This document shows positions 1 through 11,290 of a stretch of DNA of 64,000 nucleotides, one piece after another. The notes under the pieces were generated by a model. The model made no database searches. It had not been told where the DNA came from and was given only the letters and a program-made list of their open reading frames with translations. The translations under genes and the position numbers were made by a program. The stretch lies in the NCBI GenBank assembly GCA_958496175.1, contig OY292276.1, forward strand, positions 54,263,080 through 54,327,079, in the 5' to 3' direction. How positions within the stretch are numbered: position 1 is the stretch's first letter; the number at the start of each line of letters is the position of its first letter. The DNA comes from Sisyra terminalis (lineage: Eukaryota; Arthropoda; Insecta; Neuroptera; Sisyridae).

Positions 1-49
1 ATTGTTAAAAAGTCTATATTATAGTCTCTAGGTTCTTTTAGAATATGTA

Positions 50-73
50 CCACCAGTCACATGTGACTGGTGG
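50..73. repeat. Perfect 24-bp palindrome
   Basis: The two 12-bp halves (left half CCACCAGTCACA) are exact reverse complements. With one mismatch the symmetry extends three bases further on each side. The left half recurs in part downstream as GTCCCACC-type words near 713, 898 and 1073. It may be the end of a transposon or a binding site. Confidence 0.8.
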
Positions 74-498
74 GACTATAGCTTATAGCCAATACATGAT
101 AGAATTTTTTTTTTTTGAATTGGATAGAATTGGAGTTTTTTTTGCTTCTGGTCATGGTAAAGGAGCAGTTGATGGTATCGGAGCAATAGCAAAACGAACT
201 TTTTGGTCTGCTATTATGACAAGAAAAGCAGTAATTAAAAATAGTAAAGACTGCCACAACTATTTAGTGTTAAAAAGTATCAATGGGTTCCATTTTTTCT
301 TTGTTGGAGCAGATGATATTAAAAAAAAATCATTCACATTTTAACAAACAGTGGCAAAACATTAAAAAAATTCCATGCATTAGAAAACACGATTATTTTA
401 AAGCTGATGACAATAAAAGCATTAGCTATTATTTGACGGTATCATCAAAGTTCAATAATATAAGACACTGGACTTTATTCTTCAAGGATAATGATTGA
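60..498 (+). pseudogene. Decayed transposon-associated coding remnant (SHGKG/DGIG motif)
   Basis: A first frame (45-344) contains ASGHGKGAVDGIGAIAKR. A (S/G)HGKGxxDGIGxxxKR motif recurs, as far as I remember, in uncharacterised animal proteins that are probably transposon-derived. The frame breaks at an A-run near 325-335. Similar-looking sequence continues in a second frame (283-498), with a W..IKKIP.IRKHDYF stretch that fits the same protein type. There is no good start codon and the reading frame is split, so this is a dead fragment. Family membership is from memory of the motif; a protein search would settle it. Confidence 0.45.
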
Positions 499-1138
499 AT
501 AAAAATTAATTTAATATTTATTCGGAAATTATAGAAAAAATTTAAGTCTAAACAATATTTTTGTGTTGCCGAAAATATATAAATGTATAAAAATAAATAA
601 AATTCTACCTTAAATCAAAAATCTCCACCAATACGTTGCCCAATTAACAATACAAAGATAGAAAAAATATAAGTGTCATTAACGAAAAATTTTGTTTACA
701 CATTTTGTACATGTCCCACCAGTCACAATATTTTTTTTTTTAATTTCTTCTACGTAAGTAATTAGTCTAATACTTGATGAAAATGAAATAATGTGAGACA
801 AATATAGTAGAAGGAAGAAAATCTCTATTGAAAATTTAGTAGTCGAACTGAAATTTGTCTTTAAGTGCACCATATTAAGAGAGAAGGATTTTTTGGTGTC
901 CCACTAATCACACTAATTCAAGTGACAATTACAAGAAACTAAGAAAAAAAAGATTTTTCCTAAATGATATTGTTAATTGGTTATTTTTCTATAAAATGTG
1001 ATACATTTTATGATTATATTAGTTTCAATCATCTAATTATAGCTCATAATTAGTCGAAATTCAAAGTCAAATGTCCCACCTCAATAATTAAATGATCTAT
1101 GGACAGAAATCCAAAGCTGCAATGCTAAAAAAAAATCT
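499..1138. other. AT-rich spacer with repeated GTCCCAC words
   Basis: No gene is seen. Words related to the arm of the palindrome at 50-73 occur at 713-727, 898-911 and 1073-1080. Confidence 0.5.
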
Positions 1139-1357
1139 GTGAACCCAACAATTACTTTGAAAGAATGGACCGAATCTTATCATTGGGTACTGCAAAACAA
1201 GAAAATAATAAAACTGAATAATACATACTATGTATGTACTTCAAATTCGAGTTATAAAAGTATAACTTCAGAATTGATAGCCAAATATATTATTGAAGAC
1301 TGGCGAACTTTTGAAGATTTTGAACAGAGTTTTATGGCACTTAGGCGTTTCATATAG
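1139..1357 (+). pseudogene. Unrecognised short coding-like remnant
   Basis: A 72-codon open frame without an ATG start (it opens with GTG). The product has a plausible protein-like composition with W, Y and C spread through it, including EDWRTFEDFEQSF. I do not recognise it. It lies close to the transposon remnant at 60-498 and may be a later part of the same dead element. It could also be chance. Confidence 0.25.
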
Positions 1358-2400
1358 ATGTTGATATTAATTAACGTAATTTGGTGTCTAATATTTCAAA
1401 AAAATTATAAATGCAAGCATACGTTGGGTTTTCTAATCCGTTTGAATACAATTAGTCCCTGAGATAGCTAAATGTATTCCTTAAGGGCAAAAACGTAAAA
1501 TTGGACGACCATCAAAAGCACAGAAAGTATTAATTATTCAATAAATTAACTTATTTGATCTCAAAATGTTCGCTACTTGGCGTTTTTAAATCTATTTTGT
1601 ACATGCTTGTGTTGTCGTTTTATACTTAAATTATACGTCTATGTGATACATCTTGGAGTTAAATCCGGTGTGCAAATCACCTATTTGGAAAATTTAATAT
1701 CTGGCGTTAATTCACATATTTTAATGTGCACTTATTTATATCTCATTCTTTTGAATGATGACAGTGTAATTCTTTTTAACTCTAATATCGTTGCCAATAT
1801 ATGGTGATTAATACGGTTGTTCTTCTGAATGTTATAAATTTCTCCGAATCCATTGAATGGTATTTCTTCAGCGATTACACTCAATTATTTGTCGTATTGC
1901 AGATACGAAGCTCAAATCCACGAGCTTTTACACTACTTTAGTTCAATGGGTTGCCAATCGCCCGCGTTTCTATTTCCCTTTAGGCCACCCTTGTACCATA
2001 AGTTTACCCATGGGTACCTGAGAATTTGACTATACGTTAGTTAAGAGAATCTTGAACTAGTTCGATCTCGATTAATATAGAAAAATTTGCTCTTCTAGGA
2101 TGTTCAAAAAATTCAAATTTCGCTCAAATTTTAACCATAATACAGTTTAATTTATTGATCCAAAGGAATAACTTTTGCCCTAAAAATGAATTGTTTTTTA
2201 ATATAATTATAAATGATATTGACTGCACTCAATGAATTATCATAGTGCCAATATTTAACTTTGAAATCAATATAAAAATATTATTTTTATTTGTTATATT
2301 GTCTATAAGAACTAATTGTATTAAACACTGTCAACATAACATGAAAATATTTATTATATTTTTTATAAATTGTCAATAGTGAAAGAGAAAATTCATTAAA
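1358..2400. other. Intergenic, no feature seen
   Basis: AT-rich sequence. The open frame at 1577-1807 has no recognisable content. Confidence 0.5.
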
Positions 2401-2408
2401 AAAAATAC

Positions 2409-2415
2409 TATATAA
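2409..2415 (+). promoter_or_regulatory. TATA box of WAP-like peptide gene 1
   Basis: TATATAA lies 87 bp before the start codon. That predicts transcription from about 2440 and a leader of about 55 nt with no upstream ATG. Confidence 0.6.
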
Positions 2416-2495
2416 CGACACGAAATTCATTTAAATTATTATTCAAGTAATCGTTATTCAATATACTTCATCATATATCCAGAATTTCAATAACA

Positions 2496-2738
2496 ATGAA
2501 TTTCTCATATTTCTTCGGCTTCTTTACGATAGTGTGGGCTATGGCTTTTTTGGCAACCACTGATGGGTGTTTTCATCCAGGTCCACCTCCAAAATGTCCA
2601 CAAATGAATCCAGGAACGGGAAGTTGTGAAATCACTTGTTCGGATTGCAAGCCTTGTCCAGACGGAGCTATTTGTTGCAAGACTGGCAATAAAGGAACCT
2701 ACTGTTACACACCCGAGCCCCAATGTGGATGCGATTAA
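2496..2738 (+). CDS. Secreted cysteine-rich peptide 1, WAP-like
   Basis: An 80-residue single-exon protein. Residues 1 to about 23 form a hydrophobic signal peptide. The mature part has 11 cysteines (25, 34, 44, 48, 51, 54, 60, 61, 70, 77, 79). The spacing C48-x5-C54-x5-CC60/61 matches the core of the WAP four-disulfide domain. The next WAP cysteine is replaced by Asn65, and an extra cysteine sits mid-core at 51. The paralogue at 6342-6587 shares the signal peptide and ten cysteine positions. WAP proteins are typically secreted protease inhibitors or antimicrobial peptides. Which applies here is unknown, and the assignment rests on cysteine spacing only. The start fits the TATA box and the shared ATTTCAATA leader before the ATG. 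Confidence 0.8.
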   Translation: MNFSYFFGFFTIVWAMAFLATTDGCFHPGPPPKCPQMNPGTGSCEITCSDCKPCPDGAICCKTGNKGTYCYTPEPQCGCD

Positions 2739-2797
2739 AACGTAATTTGTAAAAACTTTTATTTATTGTTGTCTAATTTTACTGTAAAATTTGTAAT

Positions 2798-2803
2798 AAT
2801 AAA
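2798..2803 (+). terminator. Polyadenylation signal of peptide gene 1
   Basis: AATAAA 60 bp after the stop codon. Confidence 0.6.
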
Positions 2804-3290
2804 TTTATTTATTTCGAATGTTTTGTGTTGAATTTTATTTCTTCTTCCCCTAAAATTTATAGGAACTTCAAGGTAAGTATCGAGCATCGGCAATTCCTAG
2901 TTCTAACGAGTTTCCTCCCGGTAAAATCAAGTTAAAAGATTACTATTAGTAAAATGGTTCTGGGCCATGTAGATAATTTAGAAGATATTATTTTAAATTA
3001 ATTATATTAATCCATTCATACCTCCTAAGTACCATTAGTATATTTTTCTATAGCTTATTCACCATGCATATTAGGGTGTTTTTTTTTTATTTTTTTTGGT
3101 CCCATCTTGAAATTTTGTTGGAAGTACCAAAAAAAAATAATCCCTGAAAGTTTGAGCCCTTAATATTCATTTTAAGTCCTCGACCAAGACGTGTAAAGAT
3201 TTCCCATTGAAAATACACGGAAACTCTGATTTTTTATTTTTAAATTTCTATATCTCAGCGGCATTTCATGGGATCGCTTTTACTAAAAGT

Positions 3291-3650
3291 GGTTTTTTCT
3301 CAGAATTAAACGCTCTACAAAAGTGCCCATTGCGACAAAGTCGTAACTCACACCGGTGAGGTAGTACGGGCCACTGAACCTGATTTTTCCATAAAATTCA
3401 AGGCTTAATATTTTGTTTAATATTGATCTTAGCGATTTGGTCTACGGTAACTTTTTTGTAGGAAATCAAATTCTCTACAAGTTTTTTGTTTATATTTTTT
3501 CCGTAGCTTTTGTTATTTATGAGATAAATGCAAAAAAACGCAAATTTTATGGAAAAATCAGGTTCAGTGGCCCGTACTACCTCACCGGTGTGAGTTACAA
3601 CTTTGTTGCAATAGGCACTTTTGTAGAGCGTTTAATTCTGAGAAAAAACC
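3291..3650. repeat. Inverted repeat with 108-bp arms (MITE-like)
   Basis: Arm 3291-3398 is the reverse complement of 3543-3650 with only a few mismatches, around a 144-bp spacer. Weaker symmetry continues outward. The open frame across the right arm (3413-3661) is a by-product. Clear target duplications were not found. Confidence 0.8.
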
Positions 3651-4762
3651 ATCTTCGGTAAAAGTTTTCTGAGAACATTTACCATAGTAGTGTATATTTT
3701 TTTTATACCATCAGAAAGTAGAGATTTCAACAAACAAAAAACACACCAACTTTTTTAAAAAAACAGATATTTTGACGTGAGAATTTTCGATTGAAAGTTA
3801 GGGTGCTTTTTGGATATTAAGTCAAAATAAGGTGAAAAAATGAATATTTTAAATCAAAAAAATTACTGTATGTTTGAGATATACAAAGGTAAGTTTTCAC
3901 CAAATTTCGTGAAAAATTTTTTTTTTTTGGCAAAAAATAAAAATAAAAAACCAAAAACTCGGTTATCCGAATTTTTCACATAAATTTTGAGGTTATGTGA
4001 AAAAAGTGTCGATACAAAAGTTGTAGATCTTTTAATTACCTACAACTTTGCTATTTAACTTTTTTTCATAGGTCTTGCAGTTTTACCGGAAATCGAGATT
4101 AACCGTTTTTTACTCTTTAAAACTCACCCCCTCCCCCTTCCCGACCTCAGATCGCCCGTAATTTATTTTTCCTTTCATTTTTGTTATATTCTCTACCTTT
4201 TCCAAAGGGTTTAATCCTACTATAATTTTTTTTGGTCTCAAAAATTATCGACCCTGGTCTAGAAGTCATTCGCGACTATATCCCATATTCTAGTGGATGA
4301 ATTTTGGTTACAAAAGTCTTTGATAAACATCAGGCTGATAAGCAATATGAGATATAAATATCATTTTACCGTGTTAATTTTATTGTTATAGCGATAACAA
4401 TAATTTTTATAATAATAAATTATACATACAATAATAATAAATATTTACAATAGATCCTAGACCTTTTAATAAATAGTAAGAATCTTTAACAAATATTTTT
4501 TTTTTTTTATTTCCACTTAATTTGCACAATCTGCCTCTTGGCAATAATTGCAATTTGTCGTCTTGTCCTGCGCTTGAATTGGTTGTGTCCACCAACACAA
4601 CTCAATATTTATTTATTAATTAAATTATTTAATTTGATTCACTTTTTATTAATTATTTTTTATTTGAATCGGTCTGTTAGTTCTTTAAATAGTTAGCTCT
4701 TTAAATAGATATTCCAACATTAACAATAAATAAGTAAATTGGTGAAATGAATATTAATTCAT
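3651..4762. other. Intergenic, repeat-like AT-rich DNA
   Basis: No gene. Text such as TTTGAGATATACAAAGG with long A/T runs resembles dispersed-repeat sequence seen elsewhere in the window. Confidence 0.4.
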
Positions 4763-5845
4763 GTTTTTTTTTTTTAAATTTTGTTAAGGTCTTCCGATTC
4801 TCTTAGGAATCGAAGACTTGCTTTTATCCCTTTATCGGTTGATAGGTATTCTTTTATGTTACTTGATATCAAGCACTTCTGTGCTTACTGAAAGTTGTCC
4901 TCTACATCTTCTTCAGCCTTCGGTGGTTCCAATAATGAATTAGAGATGCATCGGTTTTGTGGGTCCAATACGGAGTCGGTACAAGACCACTCTTTCCTTT
5001 CTAGGAAGGTCACAACCTGGTAATGGCTCCTTTACCGAATTCCTAATATGGTGCAGCTTTAGTGATTGATCTTGCCAAGTAATCTCCCAGTTGTCCATAA
5101 TTGGTATTGGAGGTTGTTCTTCGAGATCCTGGGATAACGGTTCTATACGTAGTTTGCTCATATATTCCAGGACTCTGGTTTTAATTGGTTTTAGTCCCTA
5201 ATTTTGGTTTTCCCTAGTAATTAGGTAATCATTCATCATGCCGCGACTGGGTTGTCAACTCTTTTTTTTCCATGAAGAATTTGATTACTTGTAATTTTCT
5301 TCTACATGAGAGTGGAATTTTTCTAGCCTCAGCCATAACACTAAAAGTAGGGCTAGTTTTGAATGCTTCTGTATATAGTCGCATACTGTATTGTGTACTG
5401 AGTCTAAGGTTATCAGTTGATTTAGCAGTGGCATCATATATTTCGGCTCCACGGGCCATTTTGGTAGAATAATTCTTTTGTAGGTGATTTTTATTGTTTG
5501 AAGATTACTCCCCAGTCTCTTGAAGCAATAGCCTTTAAGATATTAAGGCGTTGATAGCAGTATGTTTTTAATGGTTAAATGGTTAAATTCTCCAGGATAT
5601 TCTCTGGTTGAAGATTAATCATAGAATCTTTTTTTAAGAGTTCTTCTTGATCGGGCTTTCTTCGATTTTTAAAATAACGTTACTATTAGATTGTTTTGTT
5701 AAAAAAATGGTAATTAATATTGTTGTCGTTTTTGAATTAATGTCTTTTCTTATCAAGGTTTGGTCGTCCGCAAGAAGATAAGCTTTACCTGGCCTCTCAA
5801 ACCAATCAATCACGTCATTGATGGCTTCTAAGAAGAGTAACACTT
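4763..5845 (-). pseudogene. Dead R1/Jockey-type non-LTR retrotransposon, 3' part of ORF2
   Basis: Read on the minus strand, the order is as follows. 5843-5634 holds a reverse-transcriptase motif with KAYLLADDQTL (the catalytic ADD). 5459-5229 holds the connection region (MRLYTEAFKTSP...CRRKL). 5161-4940 ends with LPRKERVVLYRLRIGPTK, a form of the conserved LxRLRxGHT end of RNase-H-bearing elements. The frames are broken between these blocks. A run of 13 T on the plus strand at 4763-4775 fits the poly(A) tail. The 5' part is missing, as is usual for truncated insertions. Confidence 0.75.
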
Positions 5846-6263
5846 AATACTGATACTTAAGATAATCCATTTTCCAGTTCAACTGATAATGAAATTGTAT
5901 TTCCAACTTGTACTTGTATTTTCCTCTTGTGTAGGAAATGTTTAAAGTTTGGAAAATATTAGTTCAAATTTTTGAAAAAATCAGTCTTTCGAAAATCCCA
6001 AAAATTTTGAAGTTTCAATTACAACATCAACCCTTAAATTTTTAAGGCGGTAGGAAGTTTTAAAAACAAATTACCTTCTTTATAACAAAACATTTTATGT
6101 CCATGACCCTTTAGAGGGTCATCAACTGATATCACGATTTAAGTCAATATAATAAATTTATTTTTAAACTTTATAATGACCATAAATGATGAATTGCAAA
6201 CGATTGCAGCTATCATAAAAAATTGTAATTAATCAAATGGGAAAACTTATACAAAAAATAATG

Positions 6264-6270
6264 TATATAA
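6264..6270 (+). promoter_or_regulatory. TATA box of WAP-like peptide gene 2
   Basis: TATATAA 78 bp before the ATG at 6342. An in-frame ATG at 6237 lies upstream of this box and would not be transcribed, which decides the start. Confidence 0.6.
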
Positions 6271-6341
6271 AGACAAAAAATTATTTAAATTATTATTTTC
6301 TGCTCGGTTTACCTACTTCATTGTCCACTAGTTTCAATACA

Positions 6342-6587
6342 ATGCGGTTTTCATACCTACTGGGTTTTTTTACGATAACATGGGCAATGGCATTTTTGGC
6401 AACAGTAAACGCTTGTTACGTTCCTGATTTGGGTCCCAAATGTCCACCGATTAAAAAAGGGGAATTGGGAACTTGTGCCATCATTTGTTCGGAGTGCAAT
6501 CCATGTTTAGGTAATGATATATGTTGCAAAAATGCTTGTGGAGGAACCTACTGTTACTCGCCAGGACCGCCAGGATGTGATAAATAA
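6342..6587 (+). CDS. Secreted cysteine-rich peptide 2, WAP-like
   Basis: An 81-residue paralogue of the gene at 2496. The open frame runs back to 6237, but the start at 6342 aligns with the paralogue (MRFSYLLGFFTI against MNFSYFFGFFTI) and lies downstream of the TATA box. Signal peptide at residues 1-23. Cysteines at 25, 34, 45, 49, 52, 55, 61, 62, 66, 71 and 79. C49-x5-C55-x5-CC-x3-C66-x4-C71 is nearly the classical WAP series (C-x5-C-x5-CC-x3-C-x3-C), with one extra residue before the last cysteine and an extra mid-core cysteine at 52. It is closer to a true WAP core than peptide 1. Inhibitor or antimicrobial roles are known for the family; a role here is inference. Confidence 0.8.
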   Translation: MRFSYLLGFFTITWAMAFLATVNACYVPDLGPKCPPIKKGELGTCAIICSECNPCLGNDICCKNACGGTYCYSPGPPGCDK

Positions 6588-6656
6588 CAAAAAAAATAAA
6601 ATAAAATAATTATTTAATAATGTAATGCTGTACAATTTTACAGTCGAATTTATTGC

Positions 6657-6662
6657 AATAAA
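6657..6662 (+). terminator. Polyadenylation signal of peptide gene 2
   Basis: AATAAA 70 bp after the stop codon. Confidence 0.6.
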
Positions 6663-6839
6663 ATATTACACAACTATAATTTTTAGTGAATTAAACATTA
6701 TTATTATCATATGATATATCTATACTAATATATAAAATTCTTACGTCTGTCTGTACATTTCGATTTTAAACCCAATTTTAGGGTAAATATTTGTTTCATG
6801 AGGCCCTTATTCCAAATTTAACATTTTTAAAATTTTTGT

Positions 6840-7365
6840 CTGTCAGTCTGTGTGTCCCGATTTAACTAAAGAACGGAACAACCGAATTTAATGAAATTTG
6901 GTATTAAGATACAACACAATTTCCCACAGACTATAGGCTACTTATCGTTCCAAAAAAATATTAAGGGATGGTATTCCCTAGGGATGAAAACAGAAATTTT
7001 TACTTTAGACAAATGAGTTATATATCATTGAAAAGGTAATTAAAAGTTAAAAAATAATCTGTAAAATTATTTTAATTTGAACTGATAAAAAGCACAGTAA
7101 ATTTAATTTAAAATTTAAAAAATTACCTCTTTGAAATATAAATCTTTATATATCATAAACACATAGTTTTTGTAAGTAGCGTAATCGCTTACGTATAGGT
7201 CATTCTGATGCTCCTAATAATAGGGACGTGGGTTCAAATCTTACAGTGAACTTTTTTTTTATTTTTTTTTTACAAAATTGTTGTAAATAGATCCTTAGAG
7301 TTACTCAATAAGGAAATATTAACGAAAAAAAAGTAATAGTTGTAGTAGTAATAATAATAAAAGTA
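6840..7365. repeat. Dispersed repeat, copy 1
   Basis: Shares long blocks with 11735-12145 (for example AAAGAACGGAACAACCGAAT and TTGTTGTAAATAGATCCTTA) in the same order and orientation. Copy 1 carries an extra segment around 7150-7268 that holds the tRNA-like unit. Confidence 0.75.
7170..7260 (+). other. tRNA-like Pol III unit (SINE-like or tRNA pseudogene)
   Basis: TAGCGTAATCG at 7177-7187 fits the Pol III A-box consensus. GGTTCAAATCT at 7231-7241 fits the B box. A run of T from 7252 is a Pol III terminator. GCG-TAAT-CGC makes a D-arm-like hairpin. A full cloverleaf does not close well, so I do not call a functional tRNA. The segment is absent from the homologous repeat at 11735-12145. Confidence 0.45.
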
Positions 7366-9047
7366 ATAAAACTTAAAGTAAATACGTTTTTAAAACCGTG
7401 CAAACATAAAATCCTAAATTTATATATCCCCTCTGTCTGATGAAATTTTAATATTTCGATGTATTCCTTTTTAGAAGTAGACATCTGATAAGATTTTTTT
7501 TTTTGAAAATTCCTACCCTAAAAGAGTAAAAGGGGTGACTAAGTTTGTATGATAAAATGTAGAGTTAATCAACAATCGAAATTTTGAATTTAATAAGTGT
7601 AATTAATTAATAATATGCTTCTGTTTTTGTTATATCATTTTAACTACAGCATTTTAAATAACGTCATTTCACTTAATTAGTATGAAAATTTAGGTAGTAG
7701 GTACGTACACCAAATACCAAAGAGCCGGTTTTTTATTTTTGTTTGTTTTTCAACAATCAAACTTTTTTAAAATCTAATTTTTATAAACCAATGATTGTGA
7801 CCTGGAGCAATTATTTAACATTAAAGGAGCAATTTTTTGTCATATATTTCACTATCAATCAAAAAATAAAATCTTCCGAACCAACTTTTCTTCGGTATTT
7901 AAAAAAATTTGAAAATCAATTATTGTTATTGAAAATAAATAAAATATTCGAATTTCCTTCTACACTTTCTATCTATTTCCAACAATTTTGTATGTACAAC
8001 GTCCAAATGTCCAAAATCGAATAGCCTTTTAGTCATGCTAACTAACATAAAGAAGGTCATTATTTTTTTCGTTTTACATTGTATTTTACAATATAAATGC
8101 ATATTTGTGTCGATGAAATTTGGAAAAATTTTGCTTATACGATGCAGATATATAATAAGAAAGGGTTTTTTAATAATTCCTCCTCTAAAAGAGTGAAAAA
8201 TGGTGGCAAAGTTTGTACGGCATAACGTCTAATAAACATCCGAAATTTCAAATTTAATTATCAAGGTATGTTCTACACCTACGTTACGCAGACGAAATCG
8301 CGGGGATCAGCTATTATTTATATAAAATTTGAAGTCTAAAAAGCTCTCTCATTTTTGGTCCAAGTACTAACCAAACTAATCTCAATAAAAGTTATGATAA
8401 ACTCCCTAAAAATAACATTCATTAAATGCGGGTTGGGAAGCGTTTTGGAATTAGGATCTAATTGTATTTTAAATACCTTTTATAATCACATGACTTTAAA
8501 AATAAAATTTGCAACACTTTATTTGTGCAATTGAAAAATAATATTTTCTGATTTCAAAATTAATTTTAACATAGTTTAATTGTGAAATTAAATTTGATTT
8601 ACGTAATTGAGTAATTGCAATAAAACAATTTTAAAATTGATCCACTATAATCAAGGTATAGTAATTATAAAATTGTGTAGTATTTTAAAATGTATTTGTA
8701 ATGTCTATAATTCTTGGGAAAATTTTTGTTAAGTATATCATATGGTATACATAGGCCATAACGGTATCAAATTTTTCAATCCCAATTTCTTATTTTTCTC
8801 TTAACTTCACTATTTATGTCTTTTTCTATTGATTCTCTCCTTCGATCCATTTAATAGTTAATCGCTAGAAAATTTCTATTACACGAAGAAATTGCATGGA
8901 AATTTTTATTTGCATACAGAAAATAACTATCTACGTCAAAAGAGCAAATTTTACTGTATTAACAAAAGAACTACTCCTTTACTGATTTAATAGATTTTAC
9001 TATGCATAAAAAATCATTGTTAATATAAGGATTTTGATTATTAAATA
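7366..9047. other. Intergenic AT-rich DNA
   Basis: No gene found. Near 8283 there is a GC-rich word (GTTACGCAGACGAAATCGCG). Its reverse complement resembles words near 9296 and 16807 (CTTCGTCTGCG), probably ends of a dispersed insect repeat. Confidence 0.4.
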
Positions 9048-9285
9048 AGAAGACAATTCAGGATGTTTAAGATCGGTTTTTTTTTATTTAATATTTTTTT
9101 ATATTCAAATTAGCTACGTTTCGTTACCTAAATACTTTCTTCTTCTGTAGAATCAGAAAAAATAATGCTTAAAGAATTTTATAGATAAAGATTTTTGACA
9201 ATTATAGTATTTTTTTTAGTAAGTTTTAAAACATTAACGAAAATTTCAATTTTTTTCACTAGAGAAGAAATCTTATATTTGACTA
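9048..9285. repeat. Fragmentary copy of the 10.7-11.5 kb repeat
   Basis: 9048-9128 matches 11151-11240. Directly after it, sequence matching 10743-10900 follows, so two blocks of the larger repeat are joined here. It holds only the 3' half of the hammerhead-like motif. Confidence 0.7.
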
Positions 9286-10020
9286 GTTGTTCTCCGCGAC
9301 TTCGTCTGCGAAACGTATTTTATTTTTCTTAGTTCTTTTACGAAAAATATAATCATACTTAAAATCACTTCACACTCTTGAAAAAGACACATTTAATAAA
9401 CTATTTCTTAGAATAAAATATTTGTTTGTAATCATCAATTAATGTTCAAAAAATATTTATAAATATCTAAAAAGACTATGTTCAATTGCGTATACCTACC
9501 TTAGCCAAATAACCCGTAAATCAATCAGCATCTATACATAAATACAAAATATCGCCACGTTCAATAAATTCGGTCTTAATTATGACTAAAAAAAGTCGAA
9601 AGTTATCAAAATACTCGCGTCAAAATAACCCCATCTCACTGTTTCGATTCCCGAATGAACCTTTTTCCAAAAACTATTACACTAATGCACTGTACAACAC
9701 TACCGCGAAATTGAAATTTGTACAATTGCACGAAACCCAGTTCTTCCATAATCATGTATAACCATTCTGTATTTATAAACTTAATATTAAAATATCTAAA
9801 TTTCAACTATATAATTAAACCATAATGGATAGGCAAGAGTTCACCATACACGATTTGGCGTAAGCCTTTTGCTCTGGAAGAGGATTTTAAATTTCTTCTA
9901 TCATTATGATGAGATGATTATTTATCATTATGATGATTTCTGGCTGGAATTGCGATTTTTTTTCGTGATCCTTTTCACGTACTTGCAAATAAAATATATT
10001 GTCCCCCCCAAGAAAAAAAT

Positions 10021-10022
<2 letters not shown>

Positions 10023-10109
<87 letters not shown>
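10023..10109. repeat. (TA)n microsatellite, about 43 units
   Basis: Uninterrupted TA dinucleotides. The open frame 9869-10114 is an artefact of it. Confidence 0.95.
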
Positions 10110-10115
<6 letters not shown>

Positions 10116-11215
10116 CGAAAGTAATATATACCTAAAATAATAGTAGTTGTTGTAATTGTCGCTTTATAGGTGCCCGCGAATATTTGTGGTTTCGGATCAT
10201 TTCAGATAATGATAGAGGATCGACTCGCGGCGCCCCTCTTTACTTTCTACGGCGCACACTTTAAGAACCTCTGAAATATACTAATAAAGTAGGCAACCGA
10301 GTGAGGAAAAAGGTACTAATGTTTACTAATGTTTCAAAGTATTACTCTGGGGAAAAAGTTTGAAAATCGAAATATAGGAAGAAGAATAATGATCTGGCAT
10401 TAAAAGCTCAATGACTAGTTCGGTCATACTTCAGTGCAACTTGTCAGAGGTGCGATACTTAAAAGCTCTAGAGTACTTAAAAGTATTTATTAAATAGGTA
10501 ACTAATGTATCTTCAATTCATCTTCACAGTTGTTTTTCAATGAGATTAAATTATTTAGAGATTAGTTTTTTGAGAGTATTTTGAGATTAGTAATCTTGAT
10601 TTTATGATTTTTATCGGTGTTTTTTACAACCCCTAAATTATTTGTCAAATTCAGTAGTTACAGTTTCATTATATCTTCACCCCAAAAGAGTCGATGTTCT
10701 AGATAAGATTTGAATAAACAGCAAAACAAAATACTTCCTAAGGTATAAATACTTTCTTCTTCTGTAGAATCAGAAAAAATAATGCTTAAAGAATTTTATA
10801 GATAAAGATTTTTGACAATTATAGTATTTTTTAAAAGTAAGTTTTAAAACATTAACGAAAATTTCAATTTTTTTCACTAGGGAAGAAATCTTATATTTGA
10901 TGAATTCCTTTCTATATATTATAAAAAAAAATCATATTTACATAGAAAAATTACTGTGTTAAAATGGACAAAAAATATTTAGTATGGTACAAGTATTTCT
11001 GCTATTTCAATACAGGAACATCCCCTATATAAACGAAGTAATTTCTTTAGTATCCTCTAGTATTTCTATCTTAGAATCCCTAATGGTTCTATAAAAATGA
11101 CTCCTATTTTAATATAATCAAAATCGATGATAAAATTCAGATCTCAGCTTTTATTAAATAAGAAGAAAATTCAGGATGTTTAAGATCGGTTTTTTTTTAT
11201 TTCATATTTTTTAAT

Positions 11216-11269
11216 ATTCAAATTAGCTACGTTTCGTTACGTATCGTAACTTCATCAGGCTTCTTGAAT
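11216..11269 (-). ncRNA. Hammerhead-ribozyme-like motif, left palindrome arm
   Basis: Mirror copy of the motif at 11291-11343: CTGATGA, a GTTAC/GTAAC stem II, GAA and a palindromic ACGT. Stem I is ATTCAA/TTGAAT plus AGC/GCT, with a GA internal loop on the 5' side. Confidence 0.5.
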
Positions 11270-11290
11270 CACATTTTTATTTATTTTTTA

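Noticed and set aside
7170..7250. Functional tRNA gene
   Set aside because: The A and B boxes fit, but acceptor and T stems cannot both close, so only a tRNA-like unit is reported.
9869..10114. Open frame ending in alternating Ile-Tyr
   Set aside because: The tail is translation of the TA microsatellite.
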